The notes: generated by a model from the sequence alone, not told the origin. Counted from the first letter of the stretch, positions 6,534 through 15,045 are shown. The stretch is DNA of 16,644 bases from an uncultured Parabacteroides sp. (GCA_900552415.1 USAD01000022.1:1-16644), one strand, 5' to 3'. A program made the numbers and translations.

Positions 6534-7544
6534 ATGGATTTACGAATTTGCCTGATTGGTATTCTCGCTTTTTTAACCGGCTGCGCGTCGGAGGAGAGTT
6601 ATAAGAATGAAGACTATTATCCCGAACAACCAGACTATGCGGACAGCCGCTATTGGTACCAATGCCCAACGGAAGATGGAAAGGCGGCCGATGTCTTCTA
6701 TATCGTACCAACTTGCATTTGGGACTGGATAACGAGCGCAGGTGATACTTGTCATTATATGAATCCACTCGACCCGTCGCAACGCAAGGCGGTCGACCAA
6801 TCGGAATATTTAGGCTATGCCCTTTTCTCAAAAAGTTGCCGTTTCTACGCGCCTTATTACAGGCAAATCACCATGCAATCGTGGATGCAAGAGACCGATG
6901 AGATTGAGCGCCGTTATCAAGTAGCTCACCAGGACATTATCTCGGCCTTCCGTTATTACATGGACAATCTCAATCAAGGACGCCCCTTTATTTTGGCCGG
7001 ACACAGCCAAGGAGCGAAAGCGGTTATCGAGTTATTGAAACATACGCTGACCGCCGATGAGTACGAGCGACTGGTTGCCGCCTACGCCTTCGGTTTCACT
7101 GTCAGTCAGGAAGAATTGGATCGCTATCCCTATCTGCGACCCGCCAACGACTCGATCGACACACAAGCGCTGATCTGCTACAACTCCGTCTCCCGACCGG
7201 AAGCGGTCTCTCCCCTTTTCGCCAACAACCGGGCCATCATCAATCCCCTGAACTGGCGAACTGACGAGACTCCTGCCGCTCCTTCCGAGAATCTGGGCAG
7301 TGTCTTTTTCCATGCCAATCAAAGCTCGGACACGCTGTTCCAAACCGTGGGCGCCAGGATCGATGCCTCAATCCACAGCCTTATAATAGAAGGACTGGAC
7401 GATGAGGCCTATTTCATCCCCAGCATCCAGTCCCTCTTCCCGAAAGGCAATTACCACGTCCAGGAGATCAACCTCTATTTCCTGAACCTGCAGCGCAACC
7501 TGGAGCGGCGGATTCACGCGTATACCACTCGTAAAGGCGCCTGA
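6534..7544 (+). CDS. DUF3089 alpha/beta-hydrolase lipoprotein
   Basis: A 336-residue predicted esterase- or lipase-like protein. Lipobox LTGC places the lipidated cysteine at 17, so it is envelope-anchored. ADVFYIVPT (52-60) is the first-strand signature of the DUF3089 branch of alpha/beta hydrolases. GHSQG (156-160) is the nucleophile elbow with Ser158. His308 in NYHVQEINLYFLNLQRN is the probable catalytic histidine, and the NLQRN ending is also typical of the family. No substrate is established for the family, so only hydrolysis of an ester or similar bond is inferred. The gene is monocistronic with its own -7 element. Its last 77 bp overlap the 3' end of fcl on the other strand, and there is no terminator before fcl. 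Confidence 0.92.
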   Translation: MDLRICLIGILAFLTGCASEESYKNEDYYPEQPDYADSRYWYQCPTEDGKAADVFYIVPTCIWDWITSAGDTCHYMNPLDPSQRKAVDQSEYLGYALFSKSCRFYAPYYRQITMQSWMQETDEIERRYQVAHQDIISAFRYYMDNLNQGRPFILAGHSQGAKAVIELLKHTLTADEYERLVAAYAFGFTVSQEELDRYPYLRPANDSIDTQALICYNSVSRPEAVSPLFANNRAIINPLNWRTDETPAAPSENLGSVFFHANQSSDTLFQTVGARIDASIHSLIIEGLDDEAYFIPSIQSLFPKGNYHVQEINLYFLNLQRNLERRIHAYTTRKGA

Positions 7545-8586
7545 CGCCCTCCTCGATCCCGATCCGATGATGCCAGCCCAGCCGGTGCAGCTTGCTCACG
7601 TCGGTCAGCTTGCGCATCGTCCCATCGGGTTTCGAGGGGTCGAAGCGGATCTCGCCCCCGAAGCCCACCACCTCACGGATCAGTTCCGACAGTTGGGCAA
7701 TGGTCAACTCCTTGCCCGTACCGATATTGATGTGACAGTTCCGGATAGCCTTTTCTCCCGGCTGGTACGTATCCTTAAAGTCCACACGCTCCATCACGAA
7801 GACCGTCGCATCCGCCATCTCCTCGCTCCAGAGGAACTCACGCAGCGGCTTGCCCGTGCCCCAAAGCTCCACCCGATCCGGATAGATGCCATATTTCCCC
7901 AGGATCGTCCGGATGGCCTCCTCCGAAGCCGAGCCGTCCACCTTCTCGACCGGACGCTTGTCCAGGTCCAGACGCACGGCCTCCCAATCACCCTCATTCA
8001 GGCACTTGGCCAGATGGATCTTGCGGACCATCGCCGGCAGCACGTGGCTGTTCTCCAAATGGAAATTGTCGTTCGGCCCATAAAGGTTGGTGGGCATCAC
8101 GGCGATGTAGTTGGTGCCGTATTGCAGGTTGAAGCTCTCGCACAGCTTCAGGCCGGCGATCTTGGCGATCGCGTAAGGCTCGTTGGTGTATTCCAGCGGG
8201 GAGGTCAGCAAGGCCTCCTCCCTCATTGGCTGCTCAGCGTCACGCGGGTAGATGCAGGTGCTGCCCAGGAAAACCAGCTTCTTCACCCCATGCCGGTAAC
8301 TCTCACCGATCACGTTCTGCTGGATCTGGAGGTTCTGGTAGATGAAATCGGCCCGGTAGAGGCTGTTGGCCATGATACCGCCAACATGAGCCGCCGCCAG
8401 GATCACATATTCCGGTCGCTCCTCGTCAAAAAAACGCTTGACGGCCACCCCGTCGAGCAGGTCCAGCTCGGCGTGCGTGCGCCCAACCAGATTCGTATAG
8501 CCCTTCTCCTGAAGGTTCTTATAGATGGCCGAGCCAACCAGTCCCCGGTGGCCCGCCACATAGATTTTTGCGTTCTTATCGATCAT
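7468..8586 (-). CDS. fcl: GDP-L-fucose synthase
   Basis: This 372-residue cytoplasmic SDR-family enzyme performs the epimerase and NADPH-dependent reductase steps turning GDP-4-keto-6-deoxymannose into GDP-L-fucose. The N-terminal GHRGLVG (12-18) binds NADPH. Catalytic residues are visible at Ser109, Tyr138 and Lys142, with Cys111 and His181 for epimerisation; all are offset by two from the E. coli enzyme. Compared with E. coli Fcl (321 residues) it is longer because of an insert at about 197-241, commonly seen in Bacteroidota, and a C-terminal tail (about 356-372) rich in Ala and Gly. The start lies 12 bp after the gmd stop, so the two form an operon. The final 25 codons are read through the 3' end of the convergent DUF3089 gene. 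The product feeds fucosylated surface polysaccharides or glycoproteins. Confidence 0.97.
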   Translation of the reverse strand: MIDKNAKIYVAGHRGLVGSAIYKNLQEKGYTNLVGRTHAELDLLDGVAVKRFFDEERPEYVILAAAHVGGIMANSLYRADFIYQNLQIQQNVIGESYRHGVKKLVFLGSTCIYPRDAEQPMREEALLTSPLEYTNEPYAIAKIAGLKLCESFNLQYGTNYIAVMPTNLYGPNDNFHLENSHVLPAMVRKIHLAKCLNEGDWEAVRLDLDKRPVEKVDGSASEEAIRTILGKYGIYPDRVELWGTGKPLREFLWSEEMADATVFVMERVDFKDTYQPGEKAIRNCHINIGTGKELTIAQLSELIREVVGFGGEIRFDPSKPDGTMRKLTDVSKLHRLGWHHRIGIEEGVRRLYEWYTRESAAPGCAAGSGNRG

Positions 8587-8598
8587 GATGCCGCTCTC

Positions 8599-9687
8599 CT
8601 ATTCCTCCTTGTCCAGTTGCGCCTTCAGGTGCAGCTTTTTCACGAACCTCATGTCGTGCTTCACCATGATCTTCACCAGATCCTCGAACGAGGTCTTGCG
8701 AGGGTTCCAGCCCAACAAAGTCTTCGCCTTGGTCGGGTCACCCAGCAACTGCTCCACCTCGGCCGGACGGAAATATTTCGGGTCTACCTCGACCAATACC
8801 TTTCCCGTCGCCTGGTCGATGCCCTTCTCGTCGACGCCCTCGCCTTCCCAGCGCAGCTCAATGCCGACCTCATGGAAAGCCAACGTACAGAACTCGCGGA
8901 CCGTGTGATACTCGCCCGTGGCGATCACGAAATCCTCCGGCGTCTCGTGCTGCAGGATCAGCCACATACACTCCACGTAATCCTTCGCGTAACCCCAGTC
9001 ACGCAAGGCGTTCAAGTTACCCAAGTAGAGCTTATCCTGATAGCCCTGGGCGATACGGGCCGCCGCCAAGGTAATCTTGCGGGTCACGAAAGTCTCGCCC
9101 CGGCGTTCCGACTCATGGTTAAAGAGGATACCGTTGACGGCGAACATCCCGTAGCTCTCCCGATAGTTCTTCGTGATCCAGAAGCCATACTGCTTCGCCA
9201 CGCCATAAGGCGAGCGGGGATAGAACGGCGTCGTCTCCTTCTGGGGAACCTCCTGCACGAGGCCGAACAATTCCGACGTCGAGGCCTGATAGATCTTCGT
9301 CCGCTTCTCGTAACCCAGAAGGCGTACCGCCTCCAGCAAACGCAACGTGCCGATAGCGTCGGCCTCGGCCGTATATTCCGGCACGTCGAAAGAGACCTTC
9401 ACGTGGCTCTGCGCCGCCAGGTTATAGATCTCATCCGGCTTCACCTCGCGGATGATGCGCACCAGCGAGCTGGAATCCGTCATGTCACCCCAGTGCAGGT
9501 TCACCAGGCGCTTGTTCTTCATGTCGCGCACCCACTCATCCAAATACAGATGCTCGATTCGACCCGTATTAAAAGAGGAAGAACGGCGCATAATGCCGTG
9601 TACCTCATATCCTTTCTCGATCAAAAACTCTGCCAGGAACGAACCATCCTGGCCGGTAATACCTGTAATTAAAGCGATTTTCGCCAT
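8599..9687 (-). CDS. gmd: GDP-mannose 4,6-dehydratase
   Basis: This 362-residue cytoplasmic extended-SDR enzyme converts GDP-D-mannose to GDP-4-keto-6-deoxy-D-mannose, the first committed step to GDP-L-fucose. GITGQDG (9-15) is the dinucleotide-binding loop. [15 protein letters not shown] (33-47) is the characteristic segment contacting cofactor phosphates. ASTSELFG (135-142) carries the catalytic Thr/Ser and Glu139, and Tyr161-x3-Lys165 is the SDR pair. [11 protein letters not shown] is also a GMD hallmark. The length matches the family (about 360-370). It is the first gene of the gmd-fcl operon. The leader carries an A/T-rich run before the ATG with little Shine-Dalgarno character. An inverted repeat, TTTCCC-AAAAC-GGGAAA (9736-9752), lies at the presumed transcription start and may be an operator or leader hairpin. 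Confidence 0.98.
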   Translation of the reverse strand: MAKIALITGITGQDGSFLAEFLIEKGYEVHGIMRRSSSFNTGRIEHLYLDEWVRDMKNKRLVNLHWGDMTDSSSLVRIIREVKPDEIYNLAAQSHVKVSFDVPEYTAEADAIGTLRLLEAVRLLGYEKRTKIYQASTSELFGLVQEVPQKETTPFYPRSPYGVAKQYGFWITKNYRESYGMFAVNGILFNHESERRGETFVTRKITLAAARIAQGYQDKLYLGNLNALRDWGYAKDYVECMWLILQHETPEDFVIATGEYHTVREFCTLAFHEVGIELRWEGEGVDEKGIDQATGKVLVEVDPKYFRPAEVEQLLGDPTKAKTLLGWNPRKTSFEDLVKIMVKHDMRFVKKLHLKAQLDKEE

Positions 9688-9752
9688 ATCTTTATTCTTA
9701 TAAATATTTTATACTATACGTATTGAACACCCTCTTTTCCCAAAACGGGAAA

Positions 9753-9762
9753 CGCGAAAATA
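9753..9762 (-). promoter_or_regulatory. -7 promoter element of the gmd-fcl operon
   Basis: The minus strand reads TATTTTCGCG, matching TAnnTTYG with the GCG extension seen elsewhere in the window. It lies 65 nt upstream of the gmd ATG and directly abuts the inverted repeat at 9736-9752. Confidence 0.45.
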
Positions 9763-9848
9763 ACAAATCAACCCAATACCCCATCACCTTTATTAGGTAT
9801 TTATCCAAAAATACTTCTTTTATAATAGGGTTATTTCCTAAATATTCC

Positions 9849-9858
9849 TATCTTGCGA
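9849..9858 (+). promoter_or_regulatory. -7-like element of the phosphoesterase gene
   Basis: TATCTTGCGA resembles TAnnTTTGCG with one T missing. It lies 19 nt before the ATG. It is the weakest plus-strand example, called mainly by position. Confidence 0.3.
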
Positions 9859-9877
9859 CACAAACAGCAGTAATATC

Positions 9878-11137
9878 ATGAAACCATTGAATCATATCAT
9901 ACAAACAAGCCTACATATGCTCCTGATCTTCTCTTTCACCTTGACTTGCCAAGGTTGTGAGGAGAATGATAAGGACCTGCAACTACGCAGCCTGGAGAAC
10001 GAGACCTATTTTTGGGAAAACGCCAAAGACGCCGCCCAACGCCTGGGAGAGATCATGTATCACAGCGAGAATGGCAAAAAGGTAAGCGAGCGCTTCAAGC
10101 TCGTACAGATCTCAGACCCACACCTGTCGGATTATTCGCCCAGTTGTCATTACGACAACCCGATCAATCTGATCCAAGCCGTCAAGTTCGCCAACCAACA
10201 AGAGTTGAAGATTAACGCTCTGGCCGCTACGGGAGACTTTATCTCCTATAGCGACGACAAGGAGAAAGCTAAAAATTATATGCGTTCGTTCAATCACTTT
10301 TTCTTGTGGGAGAATTTCATTCCATCATTTGCCTGTACAGGTAATCACGACTGCAACATGGACGGCAACGCCAATGCCTCCGTGATTACAAAAGCAGAAA
10401 TCCATGAGATTCTCTTCACCGGAAATAACAACGCGACTCTCCATCAGCCTGATGGAGAAAATTACTATTATGCGGATGTCGCCAATCCACAAGGAGGCTA
10501 CATCCGATTCATAGCGCTCGATATGCTGGACCAACCAACTACTCGTTACAACACATTGCACAATGTCATTTTTTCGTCTGAACAGATACAATGGCTCATT
10601 CAGGTCGCCCTAAAAGAGAGCATGACCGACAATCACAGCGTAATCATCCTGACTCATTACCCATTCCAACCCTATTCAGGAAACGCATCCACTTATTTAT
10701 GCGATGGAAATTATATGCATCCCTGGTCCATGATTCCCGAGATTATTGAGGCCTTCCGTGGACGGACAACCCTAAATAAGATCTATAAAAACCGAAGCAT
10801 TCGTACAGAGGATATCCGTGTCGAAGCGGATTTCAGTGACTACCAAGGCGAGTTCATTTGTTATTTAGGAGGTCATGCCCATTGCGATGCCTCTTTCAGT
10901 ATAGAGGATCTGGAGAACCGGAACTCCTCGCTTCTTCCACAAAGAATGTTCCTTTGCACCAACCTGGCTCCAAGCGAGAAAGGACAAATATATAACTCTG
11001 TTGAGCGCACGGAAGATACCTCCTCGAGCAATAGTTTCAGGATCTACGCGATCGATACTGTCGAGAAGAAGATCTTTGTCACCTTCTTCGGTGCCCATAA
11101 GTCGTCAGCCAAATCCATCTCGGAGGTCAGCTATTAA
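9878..11137 (+). CDS. Calcineurin-like metallophosphoesterase, probable lipoprotein
   Basis: A 419-residue enzyme with the full set of metallophosphoesterase motifs: DPH (Asp80, His82) in QISDPHL, GD at 119-120, GNHD at 155-158, THY with His260, and GHAH at 332-335. These bind a dinuclear metal centre that hydrolyses phosphomono- or phosphodiesters. The N-terminus is a hydrophobic export signal. Cys27 in TCQGC is the likely lipidation site, but Cys24 and Gln25 make the lipobox atypical. Residues 28-70 form a linker before the catalytic domain, and 340-419 add a C-terminal extension found in Bacteroidales homologues. The substrate is unknown; nucleotides, phospholipid headgroups or phosphosugars are all possible. 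The gene is monocistronic, divergent from gmd. Its TAA overlaps the stop codon of ugd. Confidence 0.93.
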   Translation: MKPLNHIIQTSLHMLLIFSFTLTCQGCEENDKDLQLRSLENETYFWENAKDAAQRLGEIMYHSENGKKVSERFKLVQISDPHLSDYSPSCHYDNPINLIQAVKFANQQELKINALAATGDFISYSDDKEKAKNYMRSFNHFFLWENFIPSFACTGNHDCNMDGNANASVITKAEIHEILFTGNNNATLHQPDGENYYYADVANPQGGYIRFIALDMLDQPTTRYNTLHNVIFSSEQIQWLIQVALKESMTDNHSVIILTHYPFQPYSGNASTYLCDGNYMHPWSMIPEIIEAFRGRTTLNKIYKNRSIRTEDIRVEADFSDYQGEFICYLGGHAHCDASFSIEDLENRNSSLLPQRMFLCTNLAPSEKGQIYNSVERTEDTSSSNSFRIYAIDTVEKKIFVTFFGAHKSSAKSISEVSY

Positions 11138-12450
11138 CGACCGATGCAGTGATAAGTCATGCCCGCCTCTTCCAATTCGGCCTTATCGTAAATGTTGCGC
11201 CCGTCCAAGACTAAAGGATGGGCCATCAGCTTCTTGATCACGGCCCAAGATGGCATACGGAACTCTTTCCATTCCGTCACGACCAACAAGGCATCCGCAT
11301 CGATCACGGTCTCATAAATATCCTTGCCATAGGCGATCTCTCCATCCTGGAAACGACGACGAGCCTCATCCATAGCGACCGGATCGTAAGCCATCACCCG
11401 ACAACCCGCCTCGCGCAGTAACCGGATCAAAACCAACGACGGCGCCTCACGCATATCATCGGTCTCAGGCTTGAAAGCCAAGCCCCATAACGCGATCCGA
11501 CGTCCGGCCAAATCGCCACCATAATAATTTGATAACTTACGGAACAGAATAGACTTCTGGGCCTCATTGACCGCCTCGACCGCCTCTAGGATCCGCATCG
11601 GATAATCATGGTCGGCTGCGGTCTTTACCAGCGCCTTCACGTCTTTCGGGAAGCAGGAACCGCCATAGCCACAACCAGGATAAAGGAAACGACTGCCGAT
11701 GCGGGCATCCGTGCCAATCCCTTTCCGGACCATATTGACATCAGCCCCGACTATCTCACACAAGTTAGCGATCTCGTTCATGAAGCTGATTCGTGTAGCC
11801 AACATCGCGTTCGCCGCATATTTGGTCATCTCCGCCGATGGGACATCCATGAAAATCACCCGGAAATTATTCAGCAAGAAAGGACGATAGAGTTTCGACA
11901 TCAGCTTGCGAGCACGTTCCGACTCCACGCCAACCACGACCCGATCGGGACTCATGAAGTCCTTGATCGCCGCTCCTTCCTTCAGGAACTCTGGGTTGGA
12001 AGCGATGTCAAAATCGATTGCCACCCCACGAGCCGCCTGCTCTTCGAGAATAACCTGCTTAATCTTGCGAGCTGTCCCGACCGGAACGGTACTCTTCGTC
12101 ACGACCAGGATATAACGGTTCATATAGCGACCGACGGTTCGGGCGACCTCCAACACATAACGCAAGTCGGCACTACCATCCTCATCTGGCGGCGTTCCTA
12201 CGGCACAAAACAGCACCTCCACCTCGTCGAGGCATTCCCTGAGATCAGTCAGGAAACGTAAGCGCCCCGCCATCATATTGCGATTCACCATCTCATCCAA
12301 GCCTGGCTCATAAATCGGCATCACTCCCTTTTTCAAGCCTTCGATCTTTTCACGGTTCACGTCAACGCAATACACCTCCGTTCCCATCTCAGCAAAGCAG
12401 GTACCTGTTACCAAGCCGACATAGCCTGTTCCAACAATCGCTATCTTCAT
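11134..12450 (-). CDS. ugd: UDP-glucose 6-dehydrogenase
   Basis: This 438-residue cytoplasmic enzyme oxidises UDP-glucose to UDP-glucuronate with two NAD+. GTGYVG (7-12) is the NAD-binding loop. TKSTVPVGT (118-126), SNPEFLKEGAA (151-161) and Lys210 with Asn214 in TKYAANAMLA are substrate-site signatures. GGSCFPKD contains the catalytic Cys266. The C-terminal UDP-binding domain includes LWGLAFKPETDDMREAPS. The length is standard for the bacterial form. UDP-glucuronate supplies capsule or LPS uronic acids and is the precursor of UDP-xylose and UDP-arabinose sugars. The gene lies 57 bp downstream of the GH51 gene on the same strand, but a good -7 element in that gap argues for separate transcription. 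AGGA lies 3 nt before the ATG. The TAA stop shares two bases with the stop of the convergent phosphoesterase gene. Confidence 0.98.
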   Translation of the reverse strand: MKIAIVGTGYVGLVTGTCFAEMGTEVYCVDVNREKIEGLKKGVMPIYEPGLDEMVNRNMMAGRLRFLTDLRECLDEVEVLFCAVGTPPDEDGSADLRYVLEVARTVGRYMNRYILVVTKSTVPVGTARKIKQVILEEQAARGVAIDFDIASNPEFLKEGAAIKDFMSPDRVVVGVESERARKLMSKLYRPFLLNNFRVIFMDVPSAEMTKYAANAMLATRISFMNEIANLCEIVGADVNMVRKGIGTDARIGSRFLYPGCGYGGSCFPKDVKALVKTAADHDYPMRILEAVEAVNEAQKSILFRKLSNYYGGDLAGRRIALWGLAFKPETDDMREAPSLVLIRLLREAGCRVMAYDPVAMDEARRRFQDGEIAYGKDIYETVIDADALLVVTEWKEFRMPSWAVIKKLMAHPLVLDGRNIYDKAELEEAGMTYHCIGR

Positions 12451-12474
12451 ATTCCTATCTTACTTTTCTTTTAT

Positions 12475-12484
12475 CGCGAATTTA
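12475..12484 (-). promoter_or_regulatory. -7 promoter element of ugd
   Basis: The minus strand reads TAAATTCGCG, identical to the element at 6507-6516. It sits 24 nt upstream of the ugd ATG in the 57-bp gap after the GH51 stop. Confidence 0.45.
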
Positions 12485-12507
12485 GGCATAATTCCCCAAG
12501 ATCCGAA

Positions 12508-14976
12508 TCAGGAATCCAGCCGAAAGACCAACAGCGAGATCGATTTCGGGGGGAAGACATAACTCCATTGCTCCGTCGGTGACAGGATCACTCGTTTGTA
12601 GCGCGGCGCGACACGTTCCGGATCATCGAACGTATTCCGGTCTTCCGGCTCACCTGACATCTCCCAGACCTCAAACTCATTACTGACATTCAGGCCATTG
12701 ATATGCAAAGCTGTCCGCTCATCGTGGAAAGTCGTGTTCACCACTTTCACATAAAGCAATTGTTTAGCCTCATCAATCGTGGAGACAGACACCAGCGAGG
12801 GCAATGGACGCATCTGGACATCATGCGTCAACTCGCCATCCACATAACATTGTATCCGTTCCCGCTCGCAAACCAAACGCACCGTATACCACCGGTTACT
12901 CTCAAAAGGGAAAGGCACCGAAACGCCCAATGAATCCCGAACGCCACCAGCCTGATGAAACAGTTCACATCGTCCGGTTCCGATATTCATCCCAATGAAA
13001 TCAGCCTCATCACCCTGCTTGCCGTTATCCCGCAGGCGCAATTGTGTCGGGCCACTGCCCTTCGTTCGTCGGATTTTTAAGGTAAAATCACAATCATAGA
13101 CACCAGTATCACCCAACAAGACCTGGTTCCACTTATTCGGTGCCGGTCTTACGGCCGAGCCTTCCTGTTTCCATTCACCTCTCGCCACGGTAATGCCGTT
13201 AAGAGGCTGACCATTCAAACGAATCTCCTCAAAATCGTAGCTGTTATCAAAAAGCATGATCCCGGCGTGTCCATCATAAACCTGAGGACGATTATAAGTC
13301 TGCACCTCCGATTTTAAGAGGACATCACCCCGATGGTTGGCGAAAAGCCGCAACAGGTGATAAGAGGGCGAAGCTACCGCACGACCACCATCAACCTGAA
13401 TTAAAGCCCCTTTCGACTGCTCGAAAGCGACATTCCCAAAAACAGGCGAAAAACCGAGCCGCCGTACGACATCCGGATTTTCCTCTACTCCGATCATAAA
13501 GCAAGCCTCGGCGATGGCGGACCGCAAGGTTCCTCCTGTCGAGTCGCCCACTGTCCCGAACTCACCGATAAAGACCATTGGCGATCGCCGGGAATAATGA
13601 TCCGGATGAAAACGTTCCGATCCGGAAGCGAAAAAGCGCTCATTCGAATAATAATGGGAATCGATCCAATCGTTGCGTAACTGGCGGGACACGGTCGCGC
13701 TGCTGATTACCGTCACCTCCGGGAAAGCCTCATTAATCGCTTTCTTGAAAAGAGCGAAACGACGGTTATACTCATGTCCGTAATTCTCACTGCCAATCTC
13801 GATGTATTTCAGGTTAAAAGGCTTGGGATGCCCATGCGCCGCCCGCATCTTGCCCAATGTCGAGTCTGCAGGCTCGTTCGCATAGGCAATAGCCTCAAGA
13901 GCGTCGGTCACCAACTTGTCCATTTGCGTGATATCCTCATAACGAGGCCGTCGGCTCTGGCTCGTCACACCGCTATTGATCACATAGATCGGTTCGGCAC
14001 CCAAATCCTCACACAACTGGAGATACTCATGATATCCCATACCATTGGTCGTACCATAAGCCCAGACATTCCAGAACGAACGGCGGGTAGCGATATCACC
14101 CACTGTCTCACGCCAGACCGGATAGGTTCCGGCGGTATAGCCCTCCACAAAGCTGCCTCCCGGGAAACGAATGAAACTGGGATGCAGCGAGTCGAGCATT
14201 GCCGCTAAATCGGACCGGACACCATTCGGTCGTCCTTTCCAAGTCTCCTCCGGGAAAAGGGATACCACATCCAGCCAATACATACACGACGAATCGGCCG
14301 AGAAAAGCAACGAAGCCCTCTCCATATCCTCCGTAGCCGTGAAGGTATGCGCATAACGCCGCCACTCCGCTGTCGGGGTAAACTCGAAACGATCGCTTGC
14401 CGGGCGAGTTGCCGCGGAATCCCTCAAGCCAACCCGCACCATACGGGCCAAACCTGTCCCTTTCGCGAAGAAAGAGAGGCGGTAACGGGCTCCTTTCCGG
14501 AGCGGGATACCACCATATCCCTCCGCGACCACGCCAGTCAGCAGACTATCGGTCGCCGCGGACGAGTTGACCAACAACGAGCGCCGGTTACGATCGTTGG
14601 GCACCTCCTTCGTATCCATCCATATCCATGTATTCGTCAATGCCCGCCATCCGGGAATAGAATCGGCGGGAATAAAGGGAATATACCATCCATTAGGTGT
14701 CCGCAAACGCCGACTAACGGCGTCGTAAGGACAGTTCAAGGGCGGAACGCCATCCTCAAAACTACGGTTCTGGATCAGCTCGGCGTATAGGCCTCCGTCA
14801 ATGCCATGATTCACCTCCTCGAGCGTCAGGCCGTACAACTTCTTGTTCACCTCCAAGGTTAGTCCGTCGCCTTCGATCGTGATCGTCGAGGTGACCGGCA
14901 TCTCCGGCCGACAGCCCATCAATCCTAACCATAAAACCAACCCGCACAACCAGCAAACTCTACCTATAACCTTCAC
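12508..14976 (-). CDS. GH51-type alpha-L-arabinofuranosidase lipoprotein with inserted lectin-like domain
   Basis: An 822-residue secreted glycosidase. Lipobox LMGC gives lipidated Cys22. An N-terminal strand (EVNKKLYGLTLEEVNHGIDGGLYAELIQN) opens the GH51 fold. A CBM4/9-like sandwich (about 72-240) is inserted before the barrel, which begins near PSFIRFPGGSFVEGY (266-280). EIGSENYG carries the presumed acid/base Glu397 and FIGEFG the presumed nucleophile Glu472. In the usual GNE motif the residue before the acid/base is Asn; here it is Ser396. Residues about 600-770 look like a concanavalin/LamG-type domain placed inside the C-terminal arabinofuranosidase region, which resumes at SPTEQWSYVFPPKSISLLVF. 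The likely reaction is release of terminal alpha-L-arabinofuranose from plant glycans. The start is GTG, set by AAGGAG ending 6 nt upstream and by the signal peptide that follows at once. Confidence 0.92.
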   Translation of the reverse strand: MKVIGRVCWLCGLVLWLGLMGCRPEMPVTSTITIEGDGLTLEVNKKLYGLTLEEVNHGIDGGLYAELIQNRSFEDGVPPLNCPYDAVSRRLRTPNGWYIPFIPADSIPGWRALTNTWIWMDTKEVPNDRNRRSLLVNSSAATDSLLTGVVAEGYGGIPLRKGARYRLSFFAKGTGLARMVRVGLRDSAATRPASDRFEFTPTAEWRRYAHTFTATEDMERASLLFSADSSCMYWLDVVSLFPEETWKGRPNGVRSDLAAMLDSLHPSFIRFPGGSFVEGYTAGTYPVWRETVGDIATRRSFWNVWAYGTTNGMGYHEYLQLCEDLGAEPIYVINSGVTSQSRRPRYEDITQMDKLVTDALEAIAYANEPADSTLGKMRAAHGHPKPFNLKYIEIGSENYGHEYNRRFALFKKAINEAFPEVTVISSATVSRQLRNDWIDSHYYSNERFFASGSERFHPDHYSRRSPMVFIGEFGTVGDSTGGTLRSAIAEACFMIGVEENPDVVRRLGFSPVFGNVAFEQSKGALIQVDGGRAVASPSYHLLRLFANHRGDVLLKSEVQTYNRPQVYDGHAGIMLFDNSYDFEEIRLNGQPLNGITVARGEWKQEGSAVRPAPNKWNQVLLGDTGVYDCDFTLKIRRTKGSGPTQLRLRDNGKQGDEADFIGMNIGTGRCELFHQAGGVRDSLGVSVPFPFESNRWYTVRLVCERERIQCYVDGELTHDVQMRPLPSLVSVSTIDEAKQLLYVKVVNTTFHDERTALHINGLNVSNEFEVWEMSGEPEDRNTFDDPERVAPRYKRVILSPTEQWSYVFPPKSISLLVFRLDS

Positions 14977-14980
14977 GTTA

Positions 14981-14988
14981 CTCTCCTT
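14981..14988 (-). promoter_or_regulatory. Strong Shine-Dalgarno sequence before a GTG start
   Basis: The minus strand reads AAGGAGAG, then TAAC, then GTG at 14976-14974. It decides the GTG start of the GH51 gene and is unusually strong for this window, where most genes have weak or no such site. Confidence 0.75.
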
Positions 14989-15002
14989 ATTTACAAATCC
15001 GA

Positions 15003-15012
15003 CGCGAACTTA
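15003..15012 (-). promoter_or_regulatory. -7 promoter element of the GH51 gene
   Basis: The minus strand reads TAAGTTCGCG, matching TAnnTTYG plus GCG. It lies 26 nt upstream of the GTG start. Confidence 0.45.
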
Positions 15013-15035
15013 ATCAATTATTCAGAGATAATGCT

Positions 15036-15045
15036 TACTTTCGCG
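15036..15045 (+). promoter_or_regulatory. -7 promoter element of queD-queE
   Basis: TACTTTCGCG matches TAnnTTYG plus GCG. It lies 97 nt before the queD ATG, implying a leader of about 90 nt. Confidence 0.45.

Noticed and set aside
7567..9672. A 701-codon open frame on the plus strand antisense to fcl and gmd
   Set aside because: Both genes opposite it are intact, strongly recognised enzymes. The antisense product resembles no family and is a by-product of G/C-ending codon bias.
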